A model generated the notes under the pieces. It worked only from the letters and a program-made list of their open reading frames with translations. It did no database searches and was not told the origin of the DNA. A stretch of 64,000 nucleotides of DNA, taken from positions 1,302,001 to 1,366,000 of the forward strand of contig OY829330.1 of assembly GCA_963691655.1 (NCBI GenBank), given 5' to 3'. Source of the DNA: Toxonevra muliebris (Eukaryota; Arthropoda; Insecta; Diptera; Pallopteridae). Positions 21,935 through 32,652 of this stretch are shown piece after piece; position 1 is the stretch's first letter; each line of letters starts with the position of its first letter. The position numbers and the translations under genes are program-made.

Positions 21935-22409
21935 TTCACCCCGAAGTCGGTCCCAACCTCCACATCAATGCCGATTTCATCCTTTGCGCTACTGTCGAGT
22001 GTTTCGAGCAATGACCGTCGACGAGCGGAAACAGGCAGCCCGATCGCATCGATATTGTATCAACTGTCTGGCTACATCACATGTGACAGGTGCATGCAAC
22101 TCGAATTGGAGTTGCTACAAGTGTGGTTTGGCACATCATACCTTACTACATCCAGCACGCATATCCCGTACGTCGGTGAAGGCTAATCTAAAACGTTCAT
22201 CAGCAACCGCGTCTATCGCACATCATCGCCATCGCAAATACCACACTCCAACGCGTAACGAATTGCAAAGCAGAAGCGCACGAGAACGCCAACTCCGTGA
22301 TCTGGTTGCCACCGCTGTCGCCACCTTGCAAAGAGTTCAAAGCTCCCTCCAAGTTGCATCGATGCAAGGGGCGCGCCATGTTGAAGACATGGATTTAATA
22401 GTTTTGTGA
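21935..22409 (+). CDS. Pao-1 third ORF: zinc-knuckle protein after integrase
   Basis: An open frame of about 158 codons follows a splice-acceptor-like site and ends inside the 3' LTR. It has no ATG near its 5' end, consistent with expression from a spliced RNA; an ATG at about 22011 is internal. Cys/His motifs are clear: RYCRVF, then CINCLATSHVTGAC, CYKCGLAHHTLLHP. This is the pattern that normally ends Gag in BEL/Pao elements. Downstream is a basic His/Arg-rich stretch and a helical-looking segment (RELQLRDL-type, VATLQRVQSSLQ). It sits where an env gene would lie but shows no signal peptide or membrane segment. It has no visible lesion, unlike gag and pol. A nucleic-acid-binding role is inferred. 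Confidence 0.65.
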
Positions 22410-22787
22410 TGCGTCTAATGTGCGGCGTACTTCATTTTTTTCCTTTATAAATTTTTGAATTGTGGCAACTCCAGAGCCCAAATATGTAAAAATTCATAGT
22501 ATTACTACTTTTCTTTGAATTTATGTAATTATAGGTACCGATAAGTATATACGAATTTGAAATTTTTTTTTCTTTTTGGAATCTTACAAGCGTTACGTCG
22601 CATTCTCTCTTCATTTCTTACTTGAATTTTCTTTCATATATAAAATTATTTCTACCATTTAAAATTTGTTCTTGTACTGAATTTATTCACAATTAATAAA
22701 TTATAGTTGAAAATTGTTTCTGAACAATTACATTCAACTCGCGCAGTTTTCATTTATCTCATCGAGCAAGCATCACATACTTGCACA
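22379..22787 (+). repeat. 3' LTR of Pao-1
   Basis: Begins TGTTGAAGACATGG after a purine-rich CAAGGGG stretch and ends TTGCACA, followed by target duplication ATGTT. It matches the 5' LTR with about a dozen differences. Confidence 0.9.
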
Positions 22788-22792
22788 ATGTT

Positions 22793-24461
22793 AATCTGGT
22801 TAGATTTATAGGACAACTACTTAAAACACGTATCATCAGCTCCTCTATCGGAAATGATAAAGTCAAAAAGGTTGTCAATAGGGGCACACCACAAGGAGGT
22901 GTATCGCCTCTTATTTGGAATCTGGCGGTGAACACACTGCTAAACAGATTAGACCAAACCGGCTGCAAAATAATAGCTTATGCAGATTACATTGCTATTG
23001 CAGTATCCGGCAAATACGTTGCTACTCTTTCAGAACGGCTAAATCACTCACTTAGCATTCTGTCTCACTTGTGCCGTGAATTCGGTCTTAATGTTAATCC
23101 TGCCAAAACAGAGGTTATGCTTTTTACTAGAAAGTATAAAATACCAACTTTTGCCCTACCCAAAATTAATGGTACATCGCTTTGCCTTAGCAAGCGCGTC
23201 AAATATTTAGGACTTGTTCTTGATCCTAAACTTCAATGGAAAGCTAATATAGCAGAGAGAGTACGGAAAGCCTCTTGCGCTCTCTACTGCTGTAAGAGGG
23301 CATTAGGAACAAGATGGGGTCTTCAACCTCGAGTCACTTCCTGGCTTTATTCAGCAGTGGTCGAGCCTAATCTTCTTTATGGATCCGTCTTCTGGTGGCC
23401 AGCTACTGCAAAGGCGGTCAACCTTAAACCACTGGATAAGGTTAGAAGAACGGCAGCCATATTGATTACTGGGGCTCTCCGTACTACCTCCACAAAAGCT
23501 CTCTTCGCAATCCTTCATTGGTTGCCAACTTCACTTCTGGTTAAGCAACAAGCTAAGTGCTCTGCTGCCAGACTCAGTGCCCTAACTCGCTGGACCCGGT
23601 CAAACCTGGGCCATGCCAAGATTTTAATCCACGATACGTCCGTACCAACTAACGTAGACTACATTTGCTCTAGAGAGGAATGGGTTAATGACGAGGTGGT
23701 CACTGACAATTCAATTGACATCTATACAGATGGATCCAAATCGGAGGAAAGAGTCGGCTGTGGTATCTTCTCTAGTAAGTTAGATCTGAGACTCTCTTTC
23801 CGACTTCCTGACCATTGCTGCGTCTTCCACGCGGAAGTAATGGCTATCTATCAAGCGTCCAAGTGGCTTATTCGCAACGATTCATTCGATAAGAGTATCT
23901 GCATCTACACGGACAGCCAAGCAGCAATCAAGTCCCTTGCCGGTGTTTTCACTACATCAAAGCTTGTTCTCGACTGCCGATCTTCACTCAACATTTTGTC
24001 GAGTCACTCGCAGGTCCACCTATATTGGGCCTGGACATATGGATATTTCAGGTAACTGCAATGCCGACGAGTTATCAAAACAGGGCTCGCAGCTTACAGA
24101 TATGTATATCACCTTCCTGCACAATCGGTGTCCCTCTTACGTCTATTAAATTAGCCATTAAGCAAAACTAACTTGAGGAAGCAAAAAGATCCTGGGTAGC
24201 GGAGTATACCTGTGGTATTACCAGGCTAACATGGACAATAGACGAACTAGACAGCTACTCAACCTTAGCAGAAACTCCATCAGCATTACGACTTCGGTGC
24301 TCACGGGACACTGCATAATGGGGAGACATGCTGCACGACTAGGACTGCCATTCAATGACTTCTGTCGGGGCTGCGGCCCTGAGGAGGAGGAAGAAACAGT
24401 CCTCCATTTCATGTGCGAATGCCCATCCCTGGCCAGGAGGAGACTAAAACTCCTGGGCTGA
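22793..24461 (+). pseudogene. Non-LTR element A, RT part 2 and RNase H
   Basis: Continues the RT interrupted at 14941: GTPQGGVSPLIWNL, then the catalytic box reads YADYIAI instead of YADDIAI, so the second catalytic Asp is lost. Thumb motifs follow (KYLGLVLDPKLQWKANI, LYGSVFWW, TGALRTT). RNase H follows with IYTDGSKSEERVGCGIF and FHAEVMAI, YTDSQAAI. The frame shifts near 24035-24045 (GHMDISGNCNADELSK continues in another frame), and a C-terminal zinc-binding tail (GHCIMGRHAARLGL, CRGCG...HFMCECPSL) is readable at 24231-24461. RNase H after RT suggests the I/R1/LOA group rather than Jockey proper. Confidence 0.9.
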
Positions 24462-24652
24462 CCTTTCTTCACTAGTCTGTCCGAGCTATCATCCGTAAAT
24501 ATTAAGGACATAGCCAGACTCATTATGGAATCCTCATGGTTCTCCCATCCGTAAATGGGGGAGTCGCGCCGTACTGTGGTATCACAATGAGCCTAAATGT
24601 ACTTAAGTGTGGTTTCAAGCAGAAGGCTGCCACTCCAACCTAACCTAACCTA
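24462..24652 (+). repeat. 3' end of element A with CCTAA-type tail
   Basis: Short 3' untranslated region ending in AACCTAACCTAACCT (24638-24652), three tandem units rather than poly(A). Element B begins right after it in the opposite orientation. Confidence 0.75.
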
Positions 24653-26602
24653 GCTTTAGTTTAAGCGCGAGCGTTGCCACCAAACAATGGCCAATGAACG
24701 ATATAACAGATTTTGCATACCTCTCGCTGTAGGGGTCACACATGACTTTAGTGATTTTGTATGTGGGTATATTTCTCCACCTAGCTATCGCTTTCTTCCA
24801 CACACATGCTTCTAGGTTACAATTAGCTACTTGCAGAGGCATCAGTACTTAGCTGATTTGATCCTCCGGCAGCTTAGTTCCTGCTTTCGCGATTTTGTAG
24901 ACAATCTCATTTCCATCTATGCCTTTGTGACTAGGTACCCAAGAGATACACAGCCTACGCTTAGTAGTCAGTTTCTCCATTGCTACCCTGCACTGAAGAA
25001 CATTTTTGGATGATGTCCAGTGTGATGTCAATGCTTTTATAGCTGATTGACTATCTATATATATGTTTACTGTTGAGTTGATCGTGGTAATACTGTTTGC
25101 AAGCTCCGCAGCCTTCCTAGCGGCAAATATTTCTGCGTGGAATATGCTGCAGTAGTCAGGAAGCCTGAAGGGCTTTCTGATGTTTAGCTCAGCACAGTAA
25201 ACACCAGCGCCCATCCCTGAAGTATTTGCGTTCTAGTTCCATACCCTTACGCCAGCCTTACTGTTCAATAACAGCTTTTATCCTCTTTCCAGAGCTCAGT
25301 TTCGGGATCACGTAATCTGAATCAGATGTGTTCCGACTAATTGAGCTATGTCCTAAGGATCTATAGCACAGTTGTCCAGTAACCCGTAGTCTTCCTGCCG
25401 ATTTCGCTGCCCGGTTTTCTACGAAAAGATCAATTTGAGGCAGGTTGAGAATAGCTTCAAGAGCTGCAGTTGGAGTTGTTCTCATAGCTCCCGTGATACA
25501 TAGCGCGGACAGCCGCTGAACCTTTTCCAAAGGCTTAATATACGTTTTCTTTTTAGTTATAGTCCACCATACCAAAACACCGTAGAGCATTATAGGTCTA
25601 ACTATGGCTGTATAGCACGAATGCATAAGAGAGGGTGACAGACCCCATGTGCTTCCAAGCATCTTTTTGCATGCGTACAGAGCATTGGTTGCCTTCTTCA
25701 CTCTCTCTTCAACATTAAGCTTCCACAGCAATTTGCTGTCCACAACTACCCCTAGATATTTGGTATGGGTTTTTAGAGTCAGTTTGGTGTTGTTTAAACT
25801 TGGTGGCGTCCATGCGCCAGGCATCTTCCAGTTATTATTACAGCAATGTCGTCCGCATATGCTACTAGTTTTGGGGCTTTGCCATCGAAGTGAGTTAGAA
25901 TTTTGTTGACAACTAGCAATCAAAGAAGCGGAGATAAGACGCCTCCCTGAGGGGTTCGTCTACACGCTACCTTGGTTACTCATTCCACTCCGCTGTTATC
26001 TGCCTACAGCTTAGAAGACTTTTTATCCACAGATATATGGCAGTATTTCTAGAGCATTGAGACTATCTAATATAGCTTCCGTCGACACATTATTGAAGGC
26101 ACCAGCAATATCTAGAAATACCCCTAGGACATATTCTTTATATTCTAGTGCTTTCTCTATGTTCAATACTAACATATGGAGTGCAGTATATGCGTGTTGT
26201 GCTTCTGACAGATAATCGGGAATAATTGTGTCCCTTAGTCAATATTTTCTCGAAACTTTTAAGGAGAAAGGAAGTGAGACTAATCGGTCTATAGTCCTTC
26301 AAGTAGAGATGGCTGCTTTTACCTGCCTTGGGTGTAAACGCAACTCTCGCTACTCTCCAGGCTTCAGGAACGTAATTAAATCTTAAACAACCTTTATAGA
26401 TATGACTAAGCCATGGAGTTACAAGGTTCAGAGCCTTCTGTAACATGGCGGGAAATATTCCATCGAGTCCAGGTGATTTAAATGGTTCAAAAGAGCTTAT
26501 TGCCCATTCTAACCTGCTTTTAGTAATTCTGTTTGACGGTACAGATCCTACTCCACTCTGATTTGTCGCCAATCGCGACTCTACACCCCGGGAAGTGTAC
26601 AT
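24645..26602 (-). pseudogene. Non-LTR element B, ORF2 RT and RNase H remnants
   Basis: Read right to left. The RT N-terminal half (26602-26138) has LEWAISSFEPFKSPGLDGIF, VAFTPKAGKSS and DYRPISLTSFLLKSFEKIL. A decayed middle follows, including the region where the YADD box should lie (about 26100-25920). Then come RT thumb (KYLGVVVDSKLLWKLNVEER, MLYGVLVWW, TGAMRTT; 25923-25258), RNase H (FHAEIFAARKAAEL, YIDSQSAI, WVPSHKGIDGNEIVYKIAK; 25214-24849) and a tail fragment (SVISFIGHCL). The last RNase H Asp seems changed (GNEIVYK). Several frame changes separate the pieces. It is the same group as element A but a distinct family. Confidence 0.87.
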
Positions 26603-27205
26603 TAGCTAGATCTTCAAGCGATTTGTTACAAGTTTTCGTCCATTGACCGTTTCCTTTCTTGACAAGGTTGGGCATGGTTGGGTGCTTTGATAGCAGTTTT
26701 CATAGCCTTGCCACCTCCACCGTTTTTTCCATGCCCCCACAAAATTCCTTCCAAGAGTCTCTTTTGGCGATGCGCACTTCTTTCTTATATTGCTTTAGCA
26801 CATCCTTGTACTCCCTTCAGCATTCTTCACTATCTGCTGACTTTGCCAGCTTGAAGATTTCTCGAAGATAGCGCCTTTGGGAACCCAACTCCTTGTTCCA
26901 CCAAGGTGGTTTGGATTTGCGCTTGGTGCGTACTGGAGGACAAGAGATGTGATAAGCCTTATTGAGAGCTTTGGTTAGTGTTCCGAGTTATGCCTCGAGA
27001 TCCACATGTGAAGTAATTTCAATCCGTTTAATTCCCTATTTAAAGTTTTTCCGTAAAGGTCCCTTGTTCGTGACGTTAGGAGTATATGTATAGAAGTTTT
27101 TTGACTTTAACCCAGACACCACGTTACCCGATCCATAGTTCCTGGACTAAAGCAACGTCGTTGCCGCCCTCCTCTAGGTTGAGGAGAAGCTCTGCTGAGT
27201 GGATT
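26603..27205 (-). pseudogene. Element B, remnant of ORF2 endonuclease
   Basis: At 27200-27110 the minus strand reads as the start of an apurinic-type endonuclease (QINLHRSKIHSAELLLNL, DVALVQELWIG). The middle of the domain is missing. From about 27080 to 26603 it resumes in a linker with PPVRTKRKSKPPWWNKELG and a lysine-rich helix, leading into the RT. This implies an internal deletion near 27080-27100. In-frame stops are scattered through it. Confidence 0.75.
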
Positions 27206-28617
27206 TTACTGCGATGCAGGTTTATTTGGAGAACCTTCAGCATGAGCTTCCAATGCCAACCCGATGTTGGATTCTACCTCCATCTTACTCGTATCCTTTC
27301 CATCGCGTATTTTAAGAGAGGAGCTGAGGATTTCCTCAATACCGAGGTCCGTAGCAAGCATGTTTTTGTTCTTGTCGTTTGGGTGTCGTTTTTTGAGACG
27401 AAGGTACACGCTTCCAACGCCCCACGACATCTTCCCAAACCTTGCGTATAATAGATCCCCGGCCTCCTTGTTGATCTGGAGGATGTAGTTCTGTCCCAAA
27501 ACCTCCTTTTTAGGCTTGGCGACATGTAACACCCTCCAATCTCCGGTTGGCACATCAAGGTTTTGTCGTTGCTGTAGTCGTTGACCGTCCTCTGGCGTCA
27601 CTACTCGAGGTATCAACACCTTCGCTTTCGGTAGCGATGGGATGTCGTTCCGGTCTACGACTTTCAATGATGCGCCTCCCCACAGGCCCTGGAGTGTTCC
27701 TACAACCCCCTTCAGCCATGCGGCGATGGATCATCATTGCACTTTAATATTTTTACACCGTTAAACCACCCTGCTCCATCGAAAGACGGCATTGGTGCGT
27801 TTAACTCGACAGTCATTTTCGTAATCATGGCATCCAGCAACTTCATCTCCATCACTCTCCACCGTTCCTGAGTCATTTGTCCAAGCGGATCTCCACGGTC
27901 GATGAGTGCCACGATCAACTGTCGTTTGGCTACTTCACACGCCACGGCCGCCGCTTTGGACGTTGTTGGTTTTTCTTGTTCAACAGCCTTCTCTTTCTGC
28001 TTAGGTCTCTTACTAGAGAGACCCTAGCTTTCCGCGGAGCGCTGACGTTTACTTGCGAGTTCTTCCTCAATCCGGTTTACATACTTCGGATTCGCAGAAG
28101 AACACCAAGCTTTAGTAGAATAGAAGACCCGGCCCTTTTCTATTTCGTCTTTTGCCCAAGCCAGCCTGTCTTTCTCTTCGTTGGACAGGTCCGACTTGTT
28201 CTCCAGACGACCACAGATCTTGACCGCAGCCTTATATCGGGCTTTCGCTTTCAGCCCCTCCTTAGTGGGCTTATTCCGAGGTCCCTTCCTTCGTGCGGAA
28301 GTGGTATCCTCGGATTTACCCGGAGAGCGCAGAAGCACCTCTTCTTCAGTGGTATTAGCTCTTGCGACACTTTTCTAGTCCGAGTCCGCAAGGACTATGG
28401 CACCAGTACGTTGTAGTTTGGCAGTAGTAGTACAACTACTGGGACCTGATCCGATCCCAGTAGAGGTGTAGTCGCTGGCGATACGGTTTACCTCGGGTTG
28501 TCGACCATTTTCCAGGTCACCCATCACATCACCGTGCCCGCCGGTGGTAGCCACTACCACTCCCACCAACGTTTGGTCTGACATCCCACACCCAGTTGCA
28601 TCCTTGGTCAACTCCAT
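27206..28617 (-). pseudogene. Element B ORF1 (DUF4780-like)
   Basis: A single ORF of about 470 codons broken by two in-frame TAGs (28375-28377 and 28024-28026) and one frame change near 27712-27720. The N-terminal third is low complexity. The middle is basic (KSEDTTSARRKGPRNKPTKE) and includes a lysine/glutamate helix. The C-terminal part, from about 27945, has a conserved domain with WFNGVKILKC, LPKAKVLIPRVVTPEDG, WRVLHVAKPKKE and YARFGKMSWGVGSVYLRLK, recognisable as the DUF4780-type domain found in ORF1 of insect non-LTR elements. A nucleic-acid-binding chaperone role is inferred from position. Confidence 0.8.
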
Positions 28618-28759
28618 TTCAGTTTTGTTTTCGGGGAACCACCCGTATTGAGAGTACTGGTATTGCTATTACCGCTGAGAACATTAAAATGAAGTAGCTC
28701 GACGCCGACTATGAAAAATCCAGTGAAAGCGCGTTGTTCAGCTCGAAAAAAATGGGCAA
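28618..28759 (-). other. Probable 5' end of element B and junction with copia fragment
   Basis: Short non-coding stretch. The minus-strand element seems to begin near 28690; I see no target duplication. Confidence 0.35.
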
Positions 28760-29320
28760 AGTCAAATAAACCAAACTAAAATGTTACACCTGTGGTCGCA
28801 AAGGGCATTTTAGCAGACAGTGTAGAGATAAGAAAAACTATACGTACAGTAAAAGTTAAAATGCGCTAAGCTTACATTTATCTCCAGAAAATATGCAGAG
28901 TTCAAACCAGTGGGGCCTCGAGGCACATGACTCTAAATAAGCACTAGTTACATAAAATTAACAACTCACCAATAACCGAAATAGTGGCCGCAAATAATGA
29001 AAAAATGAGAGTAAACTTTGTCGGAAATGCAACGATTCGCTTGTGAGAAGGAAGTAGAAGTAAAGAATGTTTTGTTCGTTCCAAATTTAGGGACAAATTT
29101 GCTATCTGGTGCTCAGATCGTGGAAAATGGGAATACTGTTGTATTTGAAAATTTGAAAAATGAGTGTCAAATAATAAAAGAAAATGGTGAACTCCTCGCA
29201 AAACCAAAATGATCATCTGGTGTGTACAATTTTAAAGATCAAACTGTATCATGCTTGCTTTCTAAACAGTCAACGAATGCAATGATCTGGCACCGTCGAC
29301 TCGGACATACCACCTTGATC
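28760..29320 (+). pseudogene. Ty1/copia fragment: Gag zinc knuckle to pre-integrase
   Basis: Near 28785 the sequence reads KCYTCGRKGHFSRQCRDK, a copia-type CCHC knuckle. From 29018 to 29212 comes VKNVLFVPNLGTNLLSGAQI, typical of the copia protease/GAG-pre-integrase junction, and from about 29290 WHRRLGH, the pre-integrase HxxLGH motif. Stops and frame changes separate these, and the protease catalytic Asp region is not readable. The piece ends near 29320. It may belong to the same family as the pol remnant at 42050-44760, but no overlap allows a test. Confidence 0.8.
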
Positions 29321-29564
29321 AAAAATATTCCCGGAATAACCACCGTGTGGCGCTCCCATCTTTTCGATTTGAGTTCCGTTTTTTTTTGTTAAGTTGGTAC
29401 ATCTGTTGTTGATATTCCCTCTAAATCTTAGCGTCATAGCTGGAAATTATTATGTAATAGTACGTAGTTACGTACGTAGCCAAGAGTACATCTATCTCTG
29501 TGTGTGTTGGCGATTTTTTACAATTTTATTAAATTGTATTGTATTAAATTTTGCGTAAAAAATG

Positions 29565-30077
29565 GATTTAAGGTGCGCGAACGTTGGAAATGTTGGAAAA
29601 GTGTTTCGACAACGATTCTCTAAAGAAAACGGTCTTTTACCAGTAGCACGAGCGGTCAAAAGTGGTCGTGAGTCAATCGAAGATGATGAACGCAGTTGCA
29701 CACCATCGACATCGAAAACCGACGATAACGTTGATTAAGTAAAAGAAATTTTGGTCAATAGCCGCAAATCAACCATCAGAGAGATAGCGGAGGACTTGAA
29801 CATTGCCTATGGATCTGCCCAAGACATTTTGGTTAATGATTTGACTTTCCGTCATATAGCAGCAAAGATGGTGCCAAAAAACCTCAATTTCATGCAAAAA
29901 AGAGACAGTGTTGACGTTACATTCATCAAAAGGATCATTACTAGAGACGAGACGTTGATTTATGAGTACGACACGCAATCCAGACATCATCCAAATACCA
30001 TCCAACAGCCACCGAATTCACCTGATTTGGCTTCCTGTGACTTCTTTCTGTTCAATCGAGTTAAAAAACCATTGTAG
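29565..30077 (+). pseudogene. mariner-family transposase, internally deleted
   Basis: Reads as a mariner transposase: GRESIEDDERS then STSKTDDNVD, an in-frame TAA at about 29736, the helix-turn-helix TIREIAEDLNIAYGSAQDIL, MVPKNLNFMQK, the first catalytic Asp in ITRDETLIYEYD, and the third in NSPDLASCDFFLF near 30030. The middle of the catalytic domain, including the second Asp (HDNARPH-type motif), is absent, so an internal deletion near 29985 is clear. The C-terminus stops at 30077. Terminal inverted repeats were not found by eye on either side. It cannot be active. Confidence 0.88.
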
Positions 30078-30544
30078 GACAAAAATTCCAAACAATTGCC
30101 TAAAACAGTTTTTTGGCTCAAAATTGTCGTAGAACTAACAATTTATAAAAATTATCTAAATTGAAAAAGTAAGCGTGGCATTTCCAATATTGTCAAAGTA
30201 TTTTACGGTATATGTATATTAAAGCTGCAATGATTATTTATATTTTTTATGATTTTTGTGTAATTCATTCAATTAGCAAAATATTCCAATTTTTTGTCGG
30301 GCTGTGGAATTATCAAAAAGTCTGAACTTCCGAACGTAAGGTATTAGCGCCTGATGTTGCAAATTAAGAAACAATAATATCATCCGAAGCTTTGAGGGTT
30401 TCCAACTATCATGTCCAAATAGTATGGATGCTAGAGCTTAAAATAAGCGATGCGAGGGTTTTACTTATATTTTTTCCAATGTGCAAAGATCCTAATAATA
30501 TAAAGATGTCTCACTCCATACATTTATTTGTCCGCATAAAAATT
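30078..30544. other. Intergenic, probable 3' side of mariner
   Basis: AT-rich with no gene. Sequence to about 30160 is likely mariner 3' untranslated region. Confidence 0.4.
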
Positions 30545-30935
30545 TATGTCAATTCAGAAGAGAGTTAAAAATAAAGTAAGACACCAAAGAGTAAGTTTTT
30601 TTGTTTGTTGTTGCTTGCGAAACATCAACTACGCAAATTTCAAATTTGTCAATGAAATATCGTGAAATTGTCGTGTGCACTCGTATATGCGGACGAAATA
30701 TCAAAGCGCAAATTACAAACGAAGTACAATTGTACCTACCCACAAATATATTTGTCAAAGCATAAGCAAAGAAATTTTGTGTTTTTGAAAATAAATATTT
30801 TCTGGTTTCTTTGTACAAACAGCGGCAAATATGTGTTTGGATGGTAATGTTATGCCAAATATGAATTTGTGACAACTGTAGAGTAGATCTTATGGAATTT
30901 TTAGGAAGAAGAAGAAAAAAATAAGATAGTAATTA
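30545..30935 (+). repeat. Dispersed repeat R, copy 1
   Basis: A segment including CTGGTTTCTTTGTACAAACA and AATTGTACCTACCCACAAAT recurs in inverse orientation at 40655-40819 and 41894-42045, where a TIR element splits it. Part of it (TCGTGTGCA...GACGAAATATCAAAGCGCA) also recurs in direct orientation at about 31080-31140. It is non-coding and probably a MITE or other non-autonomous element. Confidence 0.8.
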
Positions 30936-32652
30936 TTCTACGTCGAAGTACATATCATAGATGAACAATTATTATTTGTAGGAGAAATAACAAACAATTT
31001 AATAACGTTTTACTTAATTTTTTTCTTTGTTGTTGTTAGTTTGATTTCGATTTTACGCGAAAGAAGAAAAGTGAGAAAAATCTTCGTAAAATTATCGTGT
31101 GCATTCGTAAGTACTGACGAAATATCAAAGCGCAGATACACTGATTACTGGGGAATTGCCATTATATTGAACTTACAAAAAATTTATAAAAAAAAGTTTT
31201 GATTTGAAATAAATCTTTTTACATTTATATGCTCTCAGACCATTCTATTATAGAATCAACATTTATTTCAAAATATTTTCAATTGTTTGGGCCTTAATCC
31301 CAAGTTATCACTCGTATTCTTAAATACATTTCTGTTGCAATCTGTGTGTTATTTAGTAAGTATAATTTTTTTTAAAATATGGCCCTTAATGGAAGTTTCT
31401 AGAACAACATAATCAAAAACGAATATCCATTTGTAAAATAAGCCCCTCAGCATAAAAGTGCAGAATTGACCGGTACCTTTATTAGTTCGCTTGTAGCTTA
31501 AATATTCCAATGAATCTATAACATCGACTGAAATATTATAACTCAAATTCCTCCTAATTACAGCTTCGTCAAACATTAAAACATCCTTTCAGTAGAACTC
31601 ATTTTCTTTATTACAGCTGCAGGAATTTACGACTGCGAGTTTTTTAATTCTTTCCATCCATGTAGGTCAGTTTGTTCGTTGCTTTACCAGAGGTGTATGA
31701 AAATTCAGTAGACAAGATACGCGAGAAGAGCAAACAACATAAAATTACAGGCTTTCTTTCTATTAAATAAATCCCGTTAATTCGTATTTTTCTTATTTTA
31801 ACCTTGTTATATCGAAAACCCCTGTAATTCGTAAAAAATTTGCTGGTTCCTTGCGATTACCAATTATAGGAATTCTACTGTATTACGAAAAATAAATAAG
31901 TTGAGGTAGATATTTAATAGATGCTTTATGTGAATAAGCTTTTTTTAATTTTAGTATCTTTGAATATATTTTATTGCCTTTGCTTACGTTTTCGAAAAAT
32001 TTAACTAGTTAAATTATCTAATTTGATGGTTTATTTTTTTCTGTTTTACTTTCATTCATTTTTATATAATTCATATAACAGATTTATGTATATATTTTGT
32101 TATGAAAAATAAATCTTAAAATCGTTAATAAAATATTTTATGTTATTAAATTATTATTAAACCCACAAATATCACCCGTCTATTATGACGTAGAATCCCA
32201 GTGGACCTCGAAACGAATGTTGAGCGAAAGTTCGCCTAAACTATCGCAAACGAGCTCAGAAACGAGCGTCCGCAAACGTGCTTGCAAACACTGACAAAGA
32301 TTTGTACTTGTACACTTTCTTATAATTCTGGTACACTTCATATTTTTATTGAATACATCCCATCTTAACATACAAACCTTCACCATCTTTCTTACTAAGG
32401 CTCTCTAATAACTATCAACATACATCCTTTACAAATAAATTTGTATTGCTTGTCTTACTATGGTTCCCCTTATCGCTGCCTTAATTTGCTAAAGCCTTAA
32501 CACGCATTTTTCAAATTTTACAGGAGAATTTCGAAAATTTGTAATTTAAGCAAAAAGAAAAGATTGCAAGTTTTCAGTGTAGGTTTCTAAAATTTTCGGA
32601 ACAGGGAACATTTTTTATCATAATCCATCGAAAACTCTATACTGAAAAATGG
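30936..32652. other. Intergenic AT-rich sequence without recognisable genes
   Basis: Contains a second partial match to repeat R near 31080-31140 and, at 32190-32300, a stretch with CGAAACGAAT, GCAAACGAGC and AACGAGCGTCCG words resembling those at 35770-35880 and 40390-40620. No ORF has protein-like features. Confidence 0.6.

Larger units (their letters stand above)
14942..22787 (+). mobile_element. BEL/Pao LTR retrotransposon Pao-1, complete but decayed
   Basis: Bounded by 407- and 409-bp LTRs, flanked by a perfect 5-bp target duplication (ATGTT at 14937-14941 and 22788-22792), and primed by tRNA-Tyr. It is inserted in the RT gene of non-LTR element A, and that reading frame is continuous across the insertion once one ATGTT is counted. 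Internal order: structured leader, gag, protease-RT-RNase H, integrase, then a third ORF with zinc knuckles reaching into the 3' LTR. The LTRs differ at roughly a dozen sites (about 3%), so the insertion is of moderate age. Gag and pol each carry frameshifts, and RNase H has an apparent internal deletion. Confidence 0.93.

Noticed and set aside
21784..22378. An env gene in Pao-1
   Set aside because: The ORF after integrase has Cys/His knuckles and no signal peptide, membrane anchor or cleavage site.
27877..28416. 179-codon plus-strand frame over element B ORF1
   Set aside because: Antisense shadow of the DUF4780-type ORF1, which has recognisable protein motifs on the minus strand.
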